DNA of 64,000 bases from an uncultured Euryhalocaulis sp. (lineage in GTDB: Bacteria; Pseudomonadota; Alphaproteobacteria; Caulobacterales; Maricaulaceae), in the NCBI GenBank assembly GCA_913055605.1, contig CAJXKJ010000003.1:1-64000 (forward strand), given 5' to 3'. The position numbers and the translations under genes are program-made. The notes below the pieces were generated by a model that ran no database searches, was not told where the DNA came from, and saw nothing but the letters and a program-made list of their open reading frames with translations. Below are positions 44,570 through 53,491 of this stretch, one piece after another. Position 1 is the stretch's first letter, and every line of letters starts with the position of its first letter.

Positions 44570-45667
44570 ATGGACCAGAAGATCGTCAATATCCAGGCGG
44601 TGCGCGCCGTCGCCGCGCTGGGCGTTCTGGCCTCTCACCTCTACGCCTACGATGCGCGCTACGCGGCCGATCCGGTGCTGCCGGCCTGGTTCACCTATGG
44701 CTTCTCCGGCGTGGACCTGTTCTTCGCGGTGTCCGGCTTTGTCATGGTGCTGGTGACGCGCGGGCGATTCGGCGATGCGGCGTCCGCCGGGGCGTTCCTG
44801 TTCAGCCGGGTCTGGCGCATCTATCCGCCGTTCTGGCTGTTCACCGCGGTGGTGATCGCGGGCTTCGCCGCCGCGGGGACGCTGGAGGCGCGGCTGGAGG
44901 AGAGCACGCTGATCGGCTCCCTGACCCTGTTCCCCGTCACCACCGCCGCGCCGCTGTTGCAGGTCGGGTGGACGCTGACGCACGAGCTGTATTTCTACCT
45001 CGTCTTCGCGCTGATGCTGCTGGCGCCCCAGCGCCTGCTGCCGGTGCTGCTGGCGCTGTGGTGCGCGGTAATCCTGGCGGCCTGGAGCGCGGGGCTGGGC
45101 GCGGCCAGTCCGCCCGCGCGCATCGCCTTTAGCCCGCTGACTTTCGAATTCGTGGCGGGCGCCGCCGCAGGCCTGCTGGTCGTTTCGGGGCGGCGGCGGT
45201 TCGGCTGGGCCGCCATCGCGGTCGGGGTCGCGGGCATCGTCGCGGGCAGTCTGTGGATCGGCCCGCCGGACCCGATGAGCTTCGCCAGCGGCTGGCGCCG
45301 CTTCGCGGCGTTCGGGATTCCCTGCGCGCTGATCGTCTATGGCGCGGCGTGCGTGGAGGTCGACGGGCGGTCGCGCGCGCCGGACGGGGCGGTGGCGCTG
45401 GGCGACTGGTCGTACTCGCTCTATCTGCTGCATCTGCCGCTGATCGCCGCGCTGGCCGCGCTCTGGGCCGACCGCTGGGCCGGGCCGCTGGACAATCTGG
45501 CCTTCGCGCTGATCGCGACGGCGGCGGCGGTCGCGCTGTCCTGGGCGGCGTTCCGCGGGTTCGAGCGGCCGGTGCTGGCGCTGGGCGGCAAACTGCGCGC
45601 CCGCCTGTTCCCGGCGCGCCGGCCGCAGCCGGGCGGCACGCCGCGCCTGGCCTCCCGCATCTGGTGA
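44570..45667 (+). CDS. Acyltransferase family 3 (OafA-like) membrane protein
   Basis: A 365-residue protein with about ten membrane segments. NIQAVRAVAALGVLASHLYAY carries the acyltransferase-3 RxxA...H start, followed by FSGVDLFFAVSGFVMVLVT and RVWRIYPPFWLF, all standard for O-acetyl/acyl transferases that decorate polysaccharides. SYSLYLLHLPLIA is the typical late motif. It is followed at 4 bases by a family 2 glycosyltransferase, so it probably modifies surface sugar. Confidence 0.9.
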   Translation: MDQKIVNIQAVRAVAALGVLASHLYAYDARYAADPVLPAWFTYGFSGVDLFFAVSGFVMVLVTRGRFGDAASAGAFLFSRVWRIYPPFWLFTAVVIAGFAAAGTLEARLEESTLIGSLTLFPVTTAAPLLQVGWTLTHELYFYLVFALMLLAPQRLLPVLLALWCAVILAAWSAGLGAASPPARIAFSPLTFEFVAGAAAGLLVVSGRRRFGWAAIAVGVAGIVAGSLWIGPPDPMSFASGWRRFAAFGIPCALIVYGAACVEVDGRSRAPDGAVALGDWSYSLYLLHLPLIAALAALWADRWAGPLDNLAFALIATAAAVALSWAAFRGFERPVLALGGKLRARLFPARRPQPGGTPRLASRIW

Positions 45668-45671
45668 CGCG

Positions 45672-46655
45672 ATGAGCCAGTCTGCGCCCGCCGTCAGCAT
45701 CATCACCGTCCTGTACAATTCGGGCGAGACGATCGGCCGCGTGGCCGAGGCGCTGGCCGCGCAGACCTTCCGCGATTTCGAATGGGTGCTGGTCGACAAC
45801 GCCTCCCCCGCGAAGGAAGTGGAGACGATGGCCATCCCGCCTTTCGCCCGGGTGATCCGGCAGGACAATCTGGGCTTCGCCGGCGGCAATAACCGCGCCG
45901 CGGAGACCAGCGACGCGCGCTGGCTGTGCCTCCTGAACCCCGACGCGATCCCGGAGCCGGAATGGCTGAAGCGTCTGGTCGCCGCCGCCGAGCGCCACGG
46001 GGCGGACGCCGCCGGGTCGCTGCAGCTGAAGGACGAGGCGCCGGACCTGCTCGACGGGGCGGGGGACGTCTGCCACGTCAGCGGCCTGGCCTGGCGCGGC
46101 GGGTTCGGCCAGCCGGTGACGACCGCGCCGAAGGAGGATTGCGAGGTCTTCGGCGCCTGCGCGGCGGCGGCGCTTTACGACCGCAAGGCCTTCATCGCGC
46201 TGGGCGGCTTCTATGAGCGCTTCTTCTGTTATTACGAGGACGTGGATCTGGCCTTCCGCCTGCGCCTGTCCGGGCGGCGCACGATCCTGGTTCCCGGCGC
46301 GCGGGTGCGCCATGTCGGTTCGGTCAGCTCCGGCGGGCGGCATTCGGATTTCGCGATCTATCACGGCTTCCGCAACACGGTCTGGGCCTTCGCCAAGAAC
46401 ATGCCGGGGCGGGCGATGCCCTATGCGCTGCCCCTGCACGTCGCGATGATCGCGGCGCTGCTGGTGATGAATGCGCTGCGCGGCAGCGGCGGGCCGGCCT
46501 GGCGCGGGCTGAAAGACGCGCTGGGCGGGATGAAAGCCGTGCTGAAGGACCGCAGGGCGGTCCAGCGGAGCGCGGCGCCGGGGGCGGATTTGATGCTGAA
46601 CTGGAATCCGCTGGCGCCCTTCACGCGGCCGGCGAAAACCAAGCCGCTCAGCTGA
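45672..46655 (+). CDS. Family 2 glycosyltransferase
   Basis: A 327-residue glycosyltransferase of the same general type as the gene at 7902. VSIITVLYNSGETIGRVAEAL and VLVDNASPAKE are the N-terminal nucleotide part, RQDNLGFAGGNNRAAE and CLLNPDAIPEPEWL the NPD motif, and GGFYERFFCYYEDVDLAFRLRLSGRR the ED catalytic region. The layout is that of rhamnosyltransferases, fitting the dTDP-rhamnose operon opposite. Its 3' end overlaps rfbD by 8 bases. Confidence 0.9.
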   Translation: MSQSAPAVSIITVLYNSGETIGRVAEALAAQTFRDFEWVLVDNASPAKEVETMAIPPFARVIRQDNLGFAGGNNRAAETSDARWLCLLNPDAIPEPEWLKRLVAAAERHGADAAGSLQLKDEAPDLLDGAGDVCHVSGLAWRGGFGQPVTTAPKEDCEVFGACAAAALYDRKAFIALGGFYERFFCYYEDVDLAFRLRLSGRRTILVPGARVRHVGSVSSGGRHSDFAIYHGFRNTVWAFAKNMPGRAMPYALPLHVAMIAALLVMNALRGSGGPAWRGLKDALGGMKAVLKDRRAVQRSAAPGADLMLNWNPLAPFTRPAKTKPLS

Positions 46656-47529
46656 GCGCGCCGATCGCCTCGTCCAGCGCAGCGGTCCAGGGGCGCGGCG
46701 CGATCCCGTAAGCCGACTCGATTTTTGACGTGTCCAGAACCGACCAGGCCGGGCGTTTCGCGGGCGTCGGGAAATCCTTTGTCGCAATCGGCGTGACGGT
46801 CGCGGCGGGCAGGCCGCGCGCGCGGGCCGCCGTGAAAATCCCCTCCGCGAACCCGGCCCAGCTGACCGCGCCCGCATTGGCGAAATGAAAGACGCCATAG
46901 GGGCCTTCGCCGAAGACGAGCCGGGGCGCCATGGCGAGGATCGCGCCCGCCAGATCGGCGGCGCTGGTCGGGCGGCCGGTCTGGTCGGCGACGACGCGCA
47001 CCGTGTCCCGGTCCCTGGCCAGGCGCAGCATGGTCTTCACGAAATTGCCGCCCCAGGGCGAGAACACCCAGGAGGTGCGCAGGATCGCGGTCTTCGGATT
47101 GGCGGCCAGCGCCGCCGCCTCGCCCTCCGCCTTCGTCATTCCATAGACGCCGAGCGGGGCGATGGGGTCCGTTTCCTTAAATGGCTGGTCGCCGGCGCCG
47201 GAATACACATAGTCGGTGGAGATATGGACCAGTGGCAGGCCGCGCGCGGCGCAGGCCGCCGCGATCTCCCCCGGGGCCGCGGCGTTGACCCGGCGCGCCA
47301 GGCGCGGCTCGGTTTCCGCGCGGTCCACGGCGGTGTGGGCCGCCGCGATCAGGACCAGATCGGCCCGCGCCCGCTCCACCGCGCGCGCGGCCTCGCCGGG
47401 GACGGACAGATCGGCCTGCCCCCGTCCCAGCGCCGTCAGGCGGACGTCGGCATAGGGTGCGCGCGCCAGCATGGCGCGGGCGAGCTGACCGGTGCGGCCG
47501 AACTGGAGGATGCGCAGCGGCGGGGTCAT
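46648..47529 (-). CDS. rfbD: dTDP-4-dehydrorhamnose reductase
   Basis: NAD(P)H-dependent last step of dTDP-L-rhamnose synthesis, 293 residues. The cofactor loop is LQFGRTGQLARAML, a slightly unusual GRTGQ in place of GxxGQ. VDRAETEPRLARRVNAAAPGEIAAACAARGLPLVHISTDYVYSG with PLGVYGMTKAEGEAA holds the Y-x-x-x-K pair, and ILRTSWVFSPWGGNFVKTML is conserved. It is the last gene of the rhamnose operon. Order (rfbB, A, C, D) is common but interrupted here. Confidence 0.93.
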   Translation of the reverse strand: MTPPLRILQFGRTGQLARAMLARAPYADVRLTALGRGQADLSVPGEAARAVERARADLVLIAAAHTAVDRAETEPRLARRVNAAAPGEIAAACAARGLPLVHISTDYVYSGAGDQPFKETDPIAPLGVYGMTKAEGEAAALAANPKTAILRTSWVFSPWGGNFVKTMLRLARDRDTVRVVADQTGRPTSAADLAGAILAMAPRLVFGEGPYGVFHFANAGAVSWAGFAEGIFTAARARGLPAATVTPIATKDFPTPAKRPAWSVLDTSKIESAYGIAPRPWTAALDEAIGALS

Positions 47530-47559
47530 CGCGGGGTCATGGACGGCGTCATGGGCGGC

Positions 47560-48120
47560 CTAGACGAAGGGCGTTTCGAAATCGGCCCAGGGCGTCCCGG
47601 CGGCGTCCTTGGCCGACAGGATGGCCTCGTCTGCGCCGAGGCCCCAATCGATGCCGATCTCGGGGTCGTTCCACAGCACGTTGATCTCCCCCTTCGGCTC
47701 ATAGGGCGCGTCGACCAGATAGACGACCTCGCAATCGGCCGTGCGCGTGGCGTAGCCGTGCAGGCAGCCGGCGGGGACGAAGAGCTGGTCGCCGGTTTCG
47801 GCCGACAGTTCCGCGCCCGCCCATTGTCCAAACGCAGGAGAGCCTTCGCGGGCGTCGACCACGACATCGAAAATCCGCCCGCGCGCAGCGCGCACCAGCT
47901 TGGCCTGGGCGACGGGAGGGGGCTGGGCGTGCAGGCCGCGCACGATGTTCGGCTCCGCGCTGAAGGCCAGATTTTCCTGCACCGGATTGAAGTCGATCCC
48001 GTGTTCGGCATAGCGCGCCTGATTGAACAGCTCGGAAAAATAGCCGCGCGCATCGCCGTGGCGGCCCGGCCGGATGACCATGGCGCCCGGCACGGCGAGC
48101 TGGGTGACCTCGATCTTCAC
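47560..48120 (-). CDS. rfbC: dTDP-4-dehydrorhamnose 3,5-epimerase
   Basis: Cupin-fold epimerase of 186 residues. IRPGRHGDARGYFSELFNQARYAEHGI starts the core, NIVRGLHAQPPPVAQAKLVRAARGRIFDVVVDAREGSP contains the RGLH catalytic His region and the KLVR block, and QLFVPAGCLHGYATRTADCEVVYLVDAPY follows. The start is GTG 48120 with AAGGAG just upstream. The usual QNP after RGLH is QPP here, a small departure. Confidence 0.93.
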   Translation of the reverse strand: MKIEVTQLAVPGAMVIRPGRHGDARGYFSELFNQARYAEHGIDFNPVQENLAFSAEPNIVRGLHAQPPPVAQAKLVRAARGRIFDVVVDAREGSPAFGQWAGAELSAETGDQLFVPAGCLHGYATRTADCEVVYLVDAPYEPKGEINVLWNDPEIGIDWGLGADEAILSAKDAAGTPWADFETPFV

Positions 48121-48131
48121 CGTCTCTCCTT

Positions 48132-50180
48132 CTAGCGCAGCGCGGCGGCGATATTGCCGCCGTCCACCGTGGTTACGCCGCCCGTGGTTTTCAGCGCCAG
48201 CGCCTGATGCAGGAAGGCCTCCGCCACGTCGTCCGCCGTGACTTCGAGGCCCAGCAGATTGCCGCCCATATAATCGGCCTCGCTGAGCCCGCGCGCCTTG
48301 GACCGGCTGGCGATCATGCCGTCCGTCAGGATGCCGGAGCGGATGCGGTCCGCGTTCACGGCGTTGGAGCGGATGCCCTGCGGCCCATAGTCCACCGCAT
48401 ATTGTCGCGACAGGAACAGGGTGGCGGCCTTGGGCAGGCCATAGGGGCCGAATTCCGGCCCCGGATTGATCGCCTGTTTCGATGCGTTGAACAGCAGCGC
48501 GCCGCCGGTCCCCTGCGCCAGCATGATCGCGATTGCGGCCTGCGCTGCGGCCTGATGGCCGAAGAAATTCAGCTCGAAACTCTGGCGCAGCGTCTCGGCG
48601 TCCACCTCCCCGATCTTTCCCTGCCAGGCCGCGCCGGCGTTGGAGACCAGGATGTCCAGCCCGCCGAATTCCGCGACGACCGCATGGAAGGCGGCCTGGA
48701 CGGAGGCCGCATCGGTGACGTCGCATTCCAGGCCGATGGCCGCCCCGCCGATTTCCGCCGCCGTGCGCCGGGCGGCGTCGCCGTCGCGGTCCAGCACCGC
48801 GACCTCCGCGCCGTTGGCCGCCAGGAGTTTCGCGGTGGCCGCGCCGATGGTGCCGGCGCCGCCGGTGATCGCCGCGATCTGGCGCTGAAGCGGCTTCTCG
48901 ACGGCCTTGCCGAGCTTGGCCTGCTCCAGCGACCAGTATTCCATGCAGAACAGCTCGTCCTCGGGCAGGGCCGCATATCGGCCGAACGCCTCGGCGTCCG
49001 AAATCACCGCCATGGTCGCCTCCGCCACGTCGGCGGCGACACGCGCGTCTTTCTTCGACTTGCCGAGGGCGAACAGGCCGAGGCCGGGCGCCAGCACGAT
49101 GCGCGGCATGGCGTCCAGCATCGCCTTCGGCGTGATGCGGCGGCCGGTCTGGCGCGCGAAATATTCGCGATAGCGGTCCGCATAGTCGGCGACCGCCCGC
49201 CGCACCGTGTCGGCGCTCCAGCCCGCATCGCTGTCTGCGGGGGGCAGGACCAGCGGCGTGTTCTTGGTGCGGATGATGTGGTCGGGCGTGACGACGCCGC
49301 GCCCGGCGATCTCCGCCAGATCCGGCCGGTCGACATAGGCCCGCACGGAATCCCCGCCGCGGAACTCCATCACCATGCGCCGCCACGCGCCGCCGCCCAG
49401 ACTTTCGGCGACCGCGCCGCGCAGGACGGGGGCGGCGGCAGCGAGCGCGGGTTCGGGCGTGTTGCGCAGCGCGGGCCGTGCGCGGCCGTTGGTTCTGGCG
49501 ATGCGCGCCTCGGCGCGGCTGACCATGTCGATCATCCGCTCATAGGCTTCCCGCGCCGTGTCGCCGAAGGTGAAGATCCCGTGCTTGTCCAGGATCGCGC
49601 CCTTGACCTGCGGCGCGCGGTCATAGGCGTCGGCCATGACCCTGGCGAGGTCGAAGCCGGGCATGACCCAGTCGATGAACGCCATCTCGCCGCCATAGAC
49701 CTCCTCATGCAGGTCGCGGCTGTTTTCCTGATCCACCAGCGACAGCACGGCGTTGGCGTGGGTGTGGTCGACGAATTTGTGCGGCAGGAAGGCGTGCAGC
49801 AGCGTCTCGACGGACGGGTTGGGCGCGGTGGAGTCCAGAAGCGCGATGCGCTGCTGGTTCACCATCTCCTCGTCGCTGAGCGCGTCCAGATCGCGCAGGC
49901 GGCGCAGCGGCGCCAGGCGCACCGCGGGCAGGCCGGCCGGTTCGATATCGCCCATGTCCCAGCCCGAGCCCTTCACGCACAGAACCTCGTGCGCATCGCC
50001 GAGCGCGTCGGTCACGGTGGTCTTTACCGAGGTGTTGCCGCCGCCATGCAGGACCAGCGCCGGGTCGCGGCCCAAAAGCCGGGACGTGTAGACGCGCAGC
50101 GCCAGGTCTTCATTCACGCCCTGCTGCGCATAGCGGGCGACATAGTCCTTTGCGTCGCTGTCCGACCATGCCGATTTCAT
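48132..50180 (-). CDS. Fused class II aldolase / short-chain dehydrogenase
   Basis: A 682-residue two-domain enzyme of the RhaD-type bifunctional aldolase/SDR family. Aldolase domain (~25-400): HGGGNTSVK at 45-53, Glu125, His139-Thr-His141 and His200 as predicted zinc and acid-base residues. SDR domain (~433-682): NAD loop TGGAGTIG at 439-446, NAG at 514-516, catalytic Ser567, Tyr580, Lys584. The expected reaction is ketose-1-phosphate cleavage to DHAP and an aldehyde that the SDR then oxidises or reduces. It is coupled by ATGA to mtnA. Confidence 0.9.
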   Translation of the reverse strand: MKSAWSDSDAKDYVARYAQQGVNEDLALRVYTSRLLGRDPALVLHGGGNTSVKTTVTDALGDAHEVLCVKGSGWDMGDIEPAGLPAVRLAPLRRLRDLDALSDEEMVNQQRIALLDSTAPNPSVETLLHAFLPHKFVDHTHANAVLSLVDQENSRDLHEEVYGGEMAFIDWVMPGFDLARVMADAYDRAPQVKGAILDKHGIFTFGDTAREAYERMIDMVSRAEARIARTNGRARPALRNTPEPALAAAAPVLRGAVAESLGGGAWRRMVMEFRGGDSVRAYVDRPDLAEIAGRGVVTPDHIIRTKNTPLVLPPADSDAGWSADTVRRAVADYADRYREYFARQTGRRITPKAMLDAMPRIVLAPGLGLFALGKSKKDARVAADVAEATMAVISDAEAFGRYAALPEDELFCMEYWSLEQAKLGKAVEKPLQRQIAAITGGAGTIGAATAKLLAANGAEVAVLDRDGDAARRTAAEIGGAAIGLECDVTDAASVQAAFHAVVAEFGGLDILVSNAGAAWQGKIGEVDAETLRQSFELNFFGHQAAAQAAIAIMLAQGTGGALLFNASKQAINPGPEFGPYGLPKAATLFLSRQYAVDYGPQGIRSNAVNADRIRSGILTDGMIASRSKARGLSEADYMGGNLLGLEVTADDVAEAFLHQALALKTTGGVTTVDGGNIAAALR

Positions 50181-51271
50181 TCGGCGGCCTCCCGCGCGAA
50201 CAGCGCGGCCAGATTGTGCGCATAGGGGGCGCGGACGATTCCGCGCTCGGTGATCAGGCCGGCGACCATGTCGTTCGGCGTGACGTCGAAGGCGGGGTTG
50301 CGGGTCTTGATCCCCTCCGGCGCGGTGCGGCGCGCGCCGAAGCTGGTGACCTCTTCCCCCGCGCGCTCCTCGATCGGGATTTCGGCGCCGGTGGGGCAGT
50401 CCATGTCGATCGTAGAGGACGGGCAGGCGACGTAAAATGGCACGCCGAAATGCCGCGCCAGAATGGCCACGCCCAGCGTGCCGATCTTGTTGGCGACGTC
50501 GCCGTTCGCCGCCACCCGGTCCGTCCCGGTGATGACCAGATCGATCTCGCCGCTCGCCATCATGTGGGCGGCCATATTGTCGGTGATCAGGGTGACGTCG
50601 ATGCCGGCGCGCTGCAGCTCCCAGGAGGTGATGCGCGCGCCCTGGAGCAGGGGCCGGGTCTCGTCGGCATAGACGCGGAACGCTACGCCGCGCGCATGGG
50701 CCAGATACATTGGGGCGGTCGCGGTGCCGGCGCCGGAGGTGGCGAGCGCCCCGGCGTTGCAATGGGTCAGCACGCCCATGCCGGGGCGGATCAGATCGGC
50801 GCCCGCCTCCGCCATGCCGCGGCACAGGGCCTGATCCTCGGCATGGATCGCCTCGGCCTCGTCGACCAGCGCGTCATACAAAGCGGCGGCGTCAGCGGCG
50901 GTCTCGCGTGCGGCGCGCGCCTGCATCCGGCGAAGGGCCCAGCCGAGATTGACGGCGGTGGGGCGGGAGGAATCGAGGAATTCAGCTTGGCGCGCGATCT
51001 TTTCGCGGAAATCGTCCGGCGCGCCGTCGCGATAGGGTTTCAGCGCGACGCAGAGCCCATAGGCGGCGGCGACGCCGATGGCCGGCGCGCCGCGCACTTT
51101 CAGCTGTTTGATCGCGTCCCAGACGTCCTGCGCCGTGTCCTGCCGCTGCATCGGGGCGTCCTGGGGCAGGCGGGTCTGGTCCATCAGGAACAGATCGCCG
51201 TCCCGCCATTCGATGGCGCGCGGCAGGTTGTCCCACAGCGCCTCTGCGCCGGTCTGGTCTGGTGTGGTCAT
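50177..51271 (-). CDS. mtnA: S-methyl-5-thioribose-1-phosphate isomerase family protein
   Basis: An aldose-1-phosphate to ketose-1-phosphate isomerase of the eIF2B-like fold, 364 residues. Catalytic Cys171 lies in LTHCNAGALATSGAGTA, Asp251 in ITGTDRVAANGDVANKIGT, and RGAPAIGVAAAYG binds phosphate. ATG 51271 is chosen. Usual MtnA acts on methylthioribose-1-phosphate (methionine salvage) or 5-deoxyribose-1-phosphate. It is placed between rfbA and the aldolase/SDR, with which it is coupled; the kinase or phosphorylase that would supply its substrate is not in the window. Confidence 0.9.
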   Translation of the reverse strand: MTTPDQTGAEALWDNLPRAIEWRDGDLFLMDQTRLPQDAPMQRQDTAQDVWDAIKQLKVRGAPAIGVAAAYGLCVALKPYRDGAPDDFREKIARQAEFLDSSRPTAVNLGWALRRMQARAARETAADAAALYDALVDEAEAIHAEDQALCRGMAEAGADLIRPGMGVLTHCNAGALATSGAGTATAPMYLAHARGVAFRVYADETRPLLQGARITSWELQRAGIDVTLITDNMAAHMMASGEIDLVITGTDRVAANGDVANKIGTLGVAILARHFGVPFYVACPSSTIDMDCPTGAEIPIEERAGEEVTSFGARRTAPEGIKTRNPAFDVTPNDMVAGLITERGIVRAPYAHNLAALFAREAAE

Positions 51272-51320
51272 CCGCCCGTTCCGCGGCCCGTCCCGTCCGA
51301 AGGTTTCACACCAGCCCGCG

Positions 51321-51363
51321 CCGGGGCGCAACAGGGCGCAACCGGGGCACAACCGGGCGCTAA
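51321..51363. repeat. Four degenerate ~11-base tandem repeats between rfbA and mtnA
   Basis: Units are CCGGGGCGCAA, CAGGGCGCAA, CCGGGGCACAA and CCGGGCGCTAA (starts 51321, 51332, 51342, 51353). The last overlaps the rfbA stop codon. No function is evident. They may affect mRNA processing or protein binding at the join between the rfb and mtnA parts. Confidence 0.65.
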
Positions 51364-52304
51364 CGGCCGGCGACCAGTCGGGGGCCGGACGGGGCGGCGG
51401 CCGCGCCGCCGGCGGGCGGCGTTCCCCGGGGCGGGCGGTCGGCCGCGGCGGCCAGATACTGGCCATAGGGGCTCTTGGCGTATTCGCCGGCGATCTGGCG
51501 CAGGGCCTCCGCGTCGATCCAGCCCTGATCGTAGGCGATTTCCTCGATACAGCCGATGACGCGGTTGTGCCGTTCCTCCAGCACGCGGACGAATTCGCTG
51601 GCCTCCAGCAACGACTCGTGCGTGCCGGCGTCCAGCCAGACGAAGCTCTGGCCCAGCAGCTCCACATTCAGCGCGCCGCGCTCCAGATACAGATTGTTGA
51701 GATCGGTGATCTCCAGCTCCCCGCGGGCGGAGGGGCGGACCTGCCGCGCCAGTTCCGGCGCGTCGCCGTCATAGAAATACAGGCCGGTGACGGCATAGTT
51801 GGACGGCGGCTCGGACGGCTTTTCGACGATGCGGACCGCGCGCTGGTCGGCGTCGAAATCCACCACGCCATAGCGGTGCGGCTCCTTCACCCAGGCGCCG
51901 AACACGGTCGCCCCATCGGTGCGCTGACCCGCGCTGGCCAGTTTCGCGCCCAGCCCGTCGCCGAAGAACAGATTGTCCCCCAGCGCCATGGCGCTGGGCG
52001 CGCCGTCCAGGAAGTCCTCGCCCAGCAGATAGGCCTGGGCCAGCCCCTCCGGCCGGTCCTGCACGATGTAAGAGAAATTCACGCCGATGCGCGCGCCGTC
52101 GCCGAGCAGGCGCTTGAAGGCGGCCTGGTCCTCCGGCGTGGTGATGATCAGGATATCGCGGATGCCGGCCCGCATCAGGACCGAGATCGGATAATAGACC
52201 ATCGGCTTGTCGTAGACGGGCAGGAGCTGTTTTGACGTCGCCAGGGTGAGGGGGTGCAGCCGCGTGCCCGCGCCGCCCGCCAGAATGATGCCCTTGCGCG
52301 TCAA
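51360..52304 (-). CDS. rfbA: Glucose-1-phosphate thymidylyltransferase
   Basis: Forms dTDP-glucose from dTTP and glucose-1-phosphate, 314 residues. KGIILAGGAGTRLHPLTLATSKQLLPVYDKPMVYYPIS is the intact nucleotide-binding start, with GDNLFFGDGLG, FGAWVKEPHRYGVVDFD and EKPSEPPSNYAVTGLYFYDG following. The start is TTG 52304 with GGGGAG upstream; longer frames are arginine-rich. The last ~30 residues (Ala/Pro/Gly/Arg, ending RLVAGR) are a low-complexity tail beyond the normal length. Confidence 0.95.
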   Translation of the reverse strand: MTRKGIILAGGAGTRLHPLTLATSKQLLPVYDKPMVYYPISVLMRAGIRDILIITTPEDQAAFKRLLGDGARIGVNFSYIVQDRPEGLAQAYLLGEDFLDGAPSAMALGDNLFFGDGLGAKLASAGQRTDGATVFGAWVKEPHRYGVVDFDADQRAVRIVEKPSEPPSNYAVTGLYFYDGDAPELARQVRPSARGELEITDLNNLYLERGALNVELLGQSFVWLDAGTHESLLEASEFVRVLEERHNRVIGCIEEIAYDQGWIDAEALRQIAGEYAKSPYGQYLAAAADRPPRGTPPAGGAAAAPSGPRLVAGR

Positions 52305-52353
52305 ATTCCCGCTCCCCGCCTTGCGCCCCGGAACGGGCCGCGCCGCGATCCTA

Positions 52354-53337
52354 TCACCGCTCCAGATACCAGCGCACCGTGCGCTCCAGCCCCTCGTCCA
52401 GCGCCGTTTGCGGCGTCCAGCCCAGGTCCCGCTGGGTCGCCGCGCCGTCCAGCGCATAACGGAAATCGTGGCCGGGCCGGTCGGTCACGCTGGCGATCAG
52501 GTCCGCGTGCGGCGCGCCGTCGGGGCGCAATTCGTCCATGATGGCGCAGATGCGGCGCGCCATCTCCATGTTGGAAATCTCCTCGCCGCCGCCGATCAGA
52601 TAGATTCGGCCGGGCTCGCCGGCCTGCGCCAGCATCATCAGGGCGCGGGCGTGGTCGTCCACATACAGCCATTCGCGCACGTTCGACCCGTCGCCATAGA
52701 TCGGGATCGGCTGGCCATTCGCCGCCTTGTTCACGATCACCGGGATCAGCTTTTCGGGGTATTGGCGCGGGCCGTAATTGTTCGTGCAGTTGGAGATCAG
52801 CGCGGGCAGGCCGAAGGTCTGGCGCCAGGCGCGGGCCAGCATGTCCGACGAGGCCTTGCTGGCCGAATAGGGGGAGTTCGGGCGGTAGGGCGAGTCTTCA
52901 TGAAACTCACCGGTCGGCCCCAGCGCGCCATAGACCTCGTCGGTGGAGACATGGACGAAGCGGAACGCCCCCTGCGCCGAATCGTCCAGGCCGCGCCAGT
53001 GGTCCAGCGCCGTCTCCAGCATCGTGTAGGTCCCGACGATATTGGTCTCGATGAACTCCGCCGGCCCGGCGATGGAGCGGTCGACATGGCTCTCGGCCGC
53101 CAGATGCAGCACCGCGTCCGGCCGGTTGTCCGCGAACGCCGCGCGCACGGCCTGTGCGTCGCAGATATCGGCCTCTACGAAGGTGAAATTCGGCGCGTTC
53201 GCGACGCCCAGCAGGTTTTCCCGGCTGCCGGCATAGGTCAGCTTGTCCAGGCACAGCACCTCATGGCCGGCCGCGACCGCCTGATCGACCACCGCCGACC
53301 CGATAAACCCCGCCCCGCCTGTGATGAGTATGCGCAT
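52354..53337 (-). CDS. rfbB: dTDP-glucose 4,6-dehydratase
   Basis: SDR enzyme of 327 residues, first gene of the rhamnose operon. MRILITGGAGFIGSAVVDQAV is the NAD loop, LHLAAESHVDRSI the family signature, FVHVSTDEVYGAL the catalytic Thr-Asp-Glu, SPYSASKASSD the Y-x-x-x-K, and NYGPRQYPEKLIPVIVNKA the substrate region. A GC-rich hairpin (GGGCCGC / GCGGCCC, about 53358-53381) lies in its leader. Confidence 0.96.
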   Translation of the reverse strand: MRILITGGAGFIGSAVVDQAVAAGHEVLCLDKLTYAGSRENLLGVANAPNFTFVEADICDAQAVRAAFADNRPDAVLHLAAESHVDRSIAGPAEFIETNIVGTYTMLETALDHWRGLDDSAQGAFRFVHVSTDEVYGALGPTGEFHEDSPYRPNSPYSASKASSDMLARAWRQTFGLPALISNCTNNYGPRQYPEKLIPVIVNKAANGQPIPIYGDGSNVREWLYVDDHARALMMLAQAGEPGRIYLIGGGEEISNMEMARRICAIMDELRPDGAPHADLIASVTDRPGHDFRYALDGAATQRDLGWTPQTALDEGLERTVRWYLER

Positions 53338-53491
53338 CTGTCCTGAACGCTGTTCGGGCCGCCGCGGGCGCCGCGGCCCATCGCCAGCGGCGGGGTATAG
53401 ACGCTAGGACCCGGCGAGCCAATTCGCTGCGGCGCTGGGCGCGCGCGGCGTGTTAGGCTGCCGGACCGTTCCGGGAGGGAGATCGAAGTTC

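Noticed and set aside
44570-45667. Acyltransferase 3 as the missing PseH
   Set aside because: It is a polytopic membrane protein of another family, while PseH is a soluble GNAT enzyme, and it is far from the operon.
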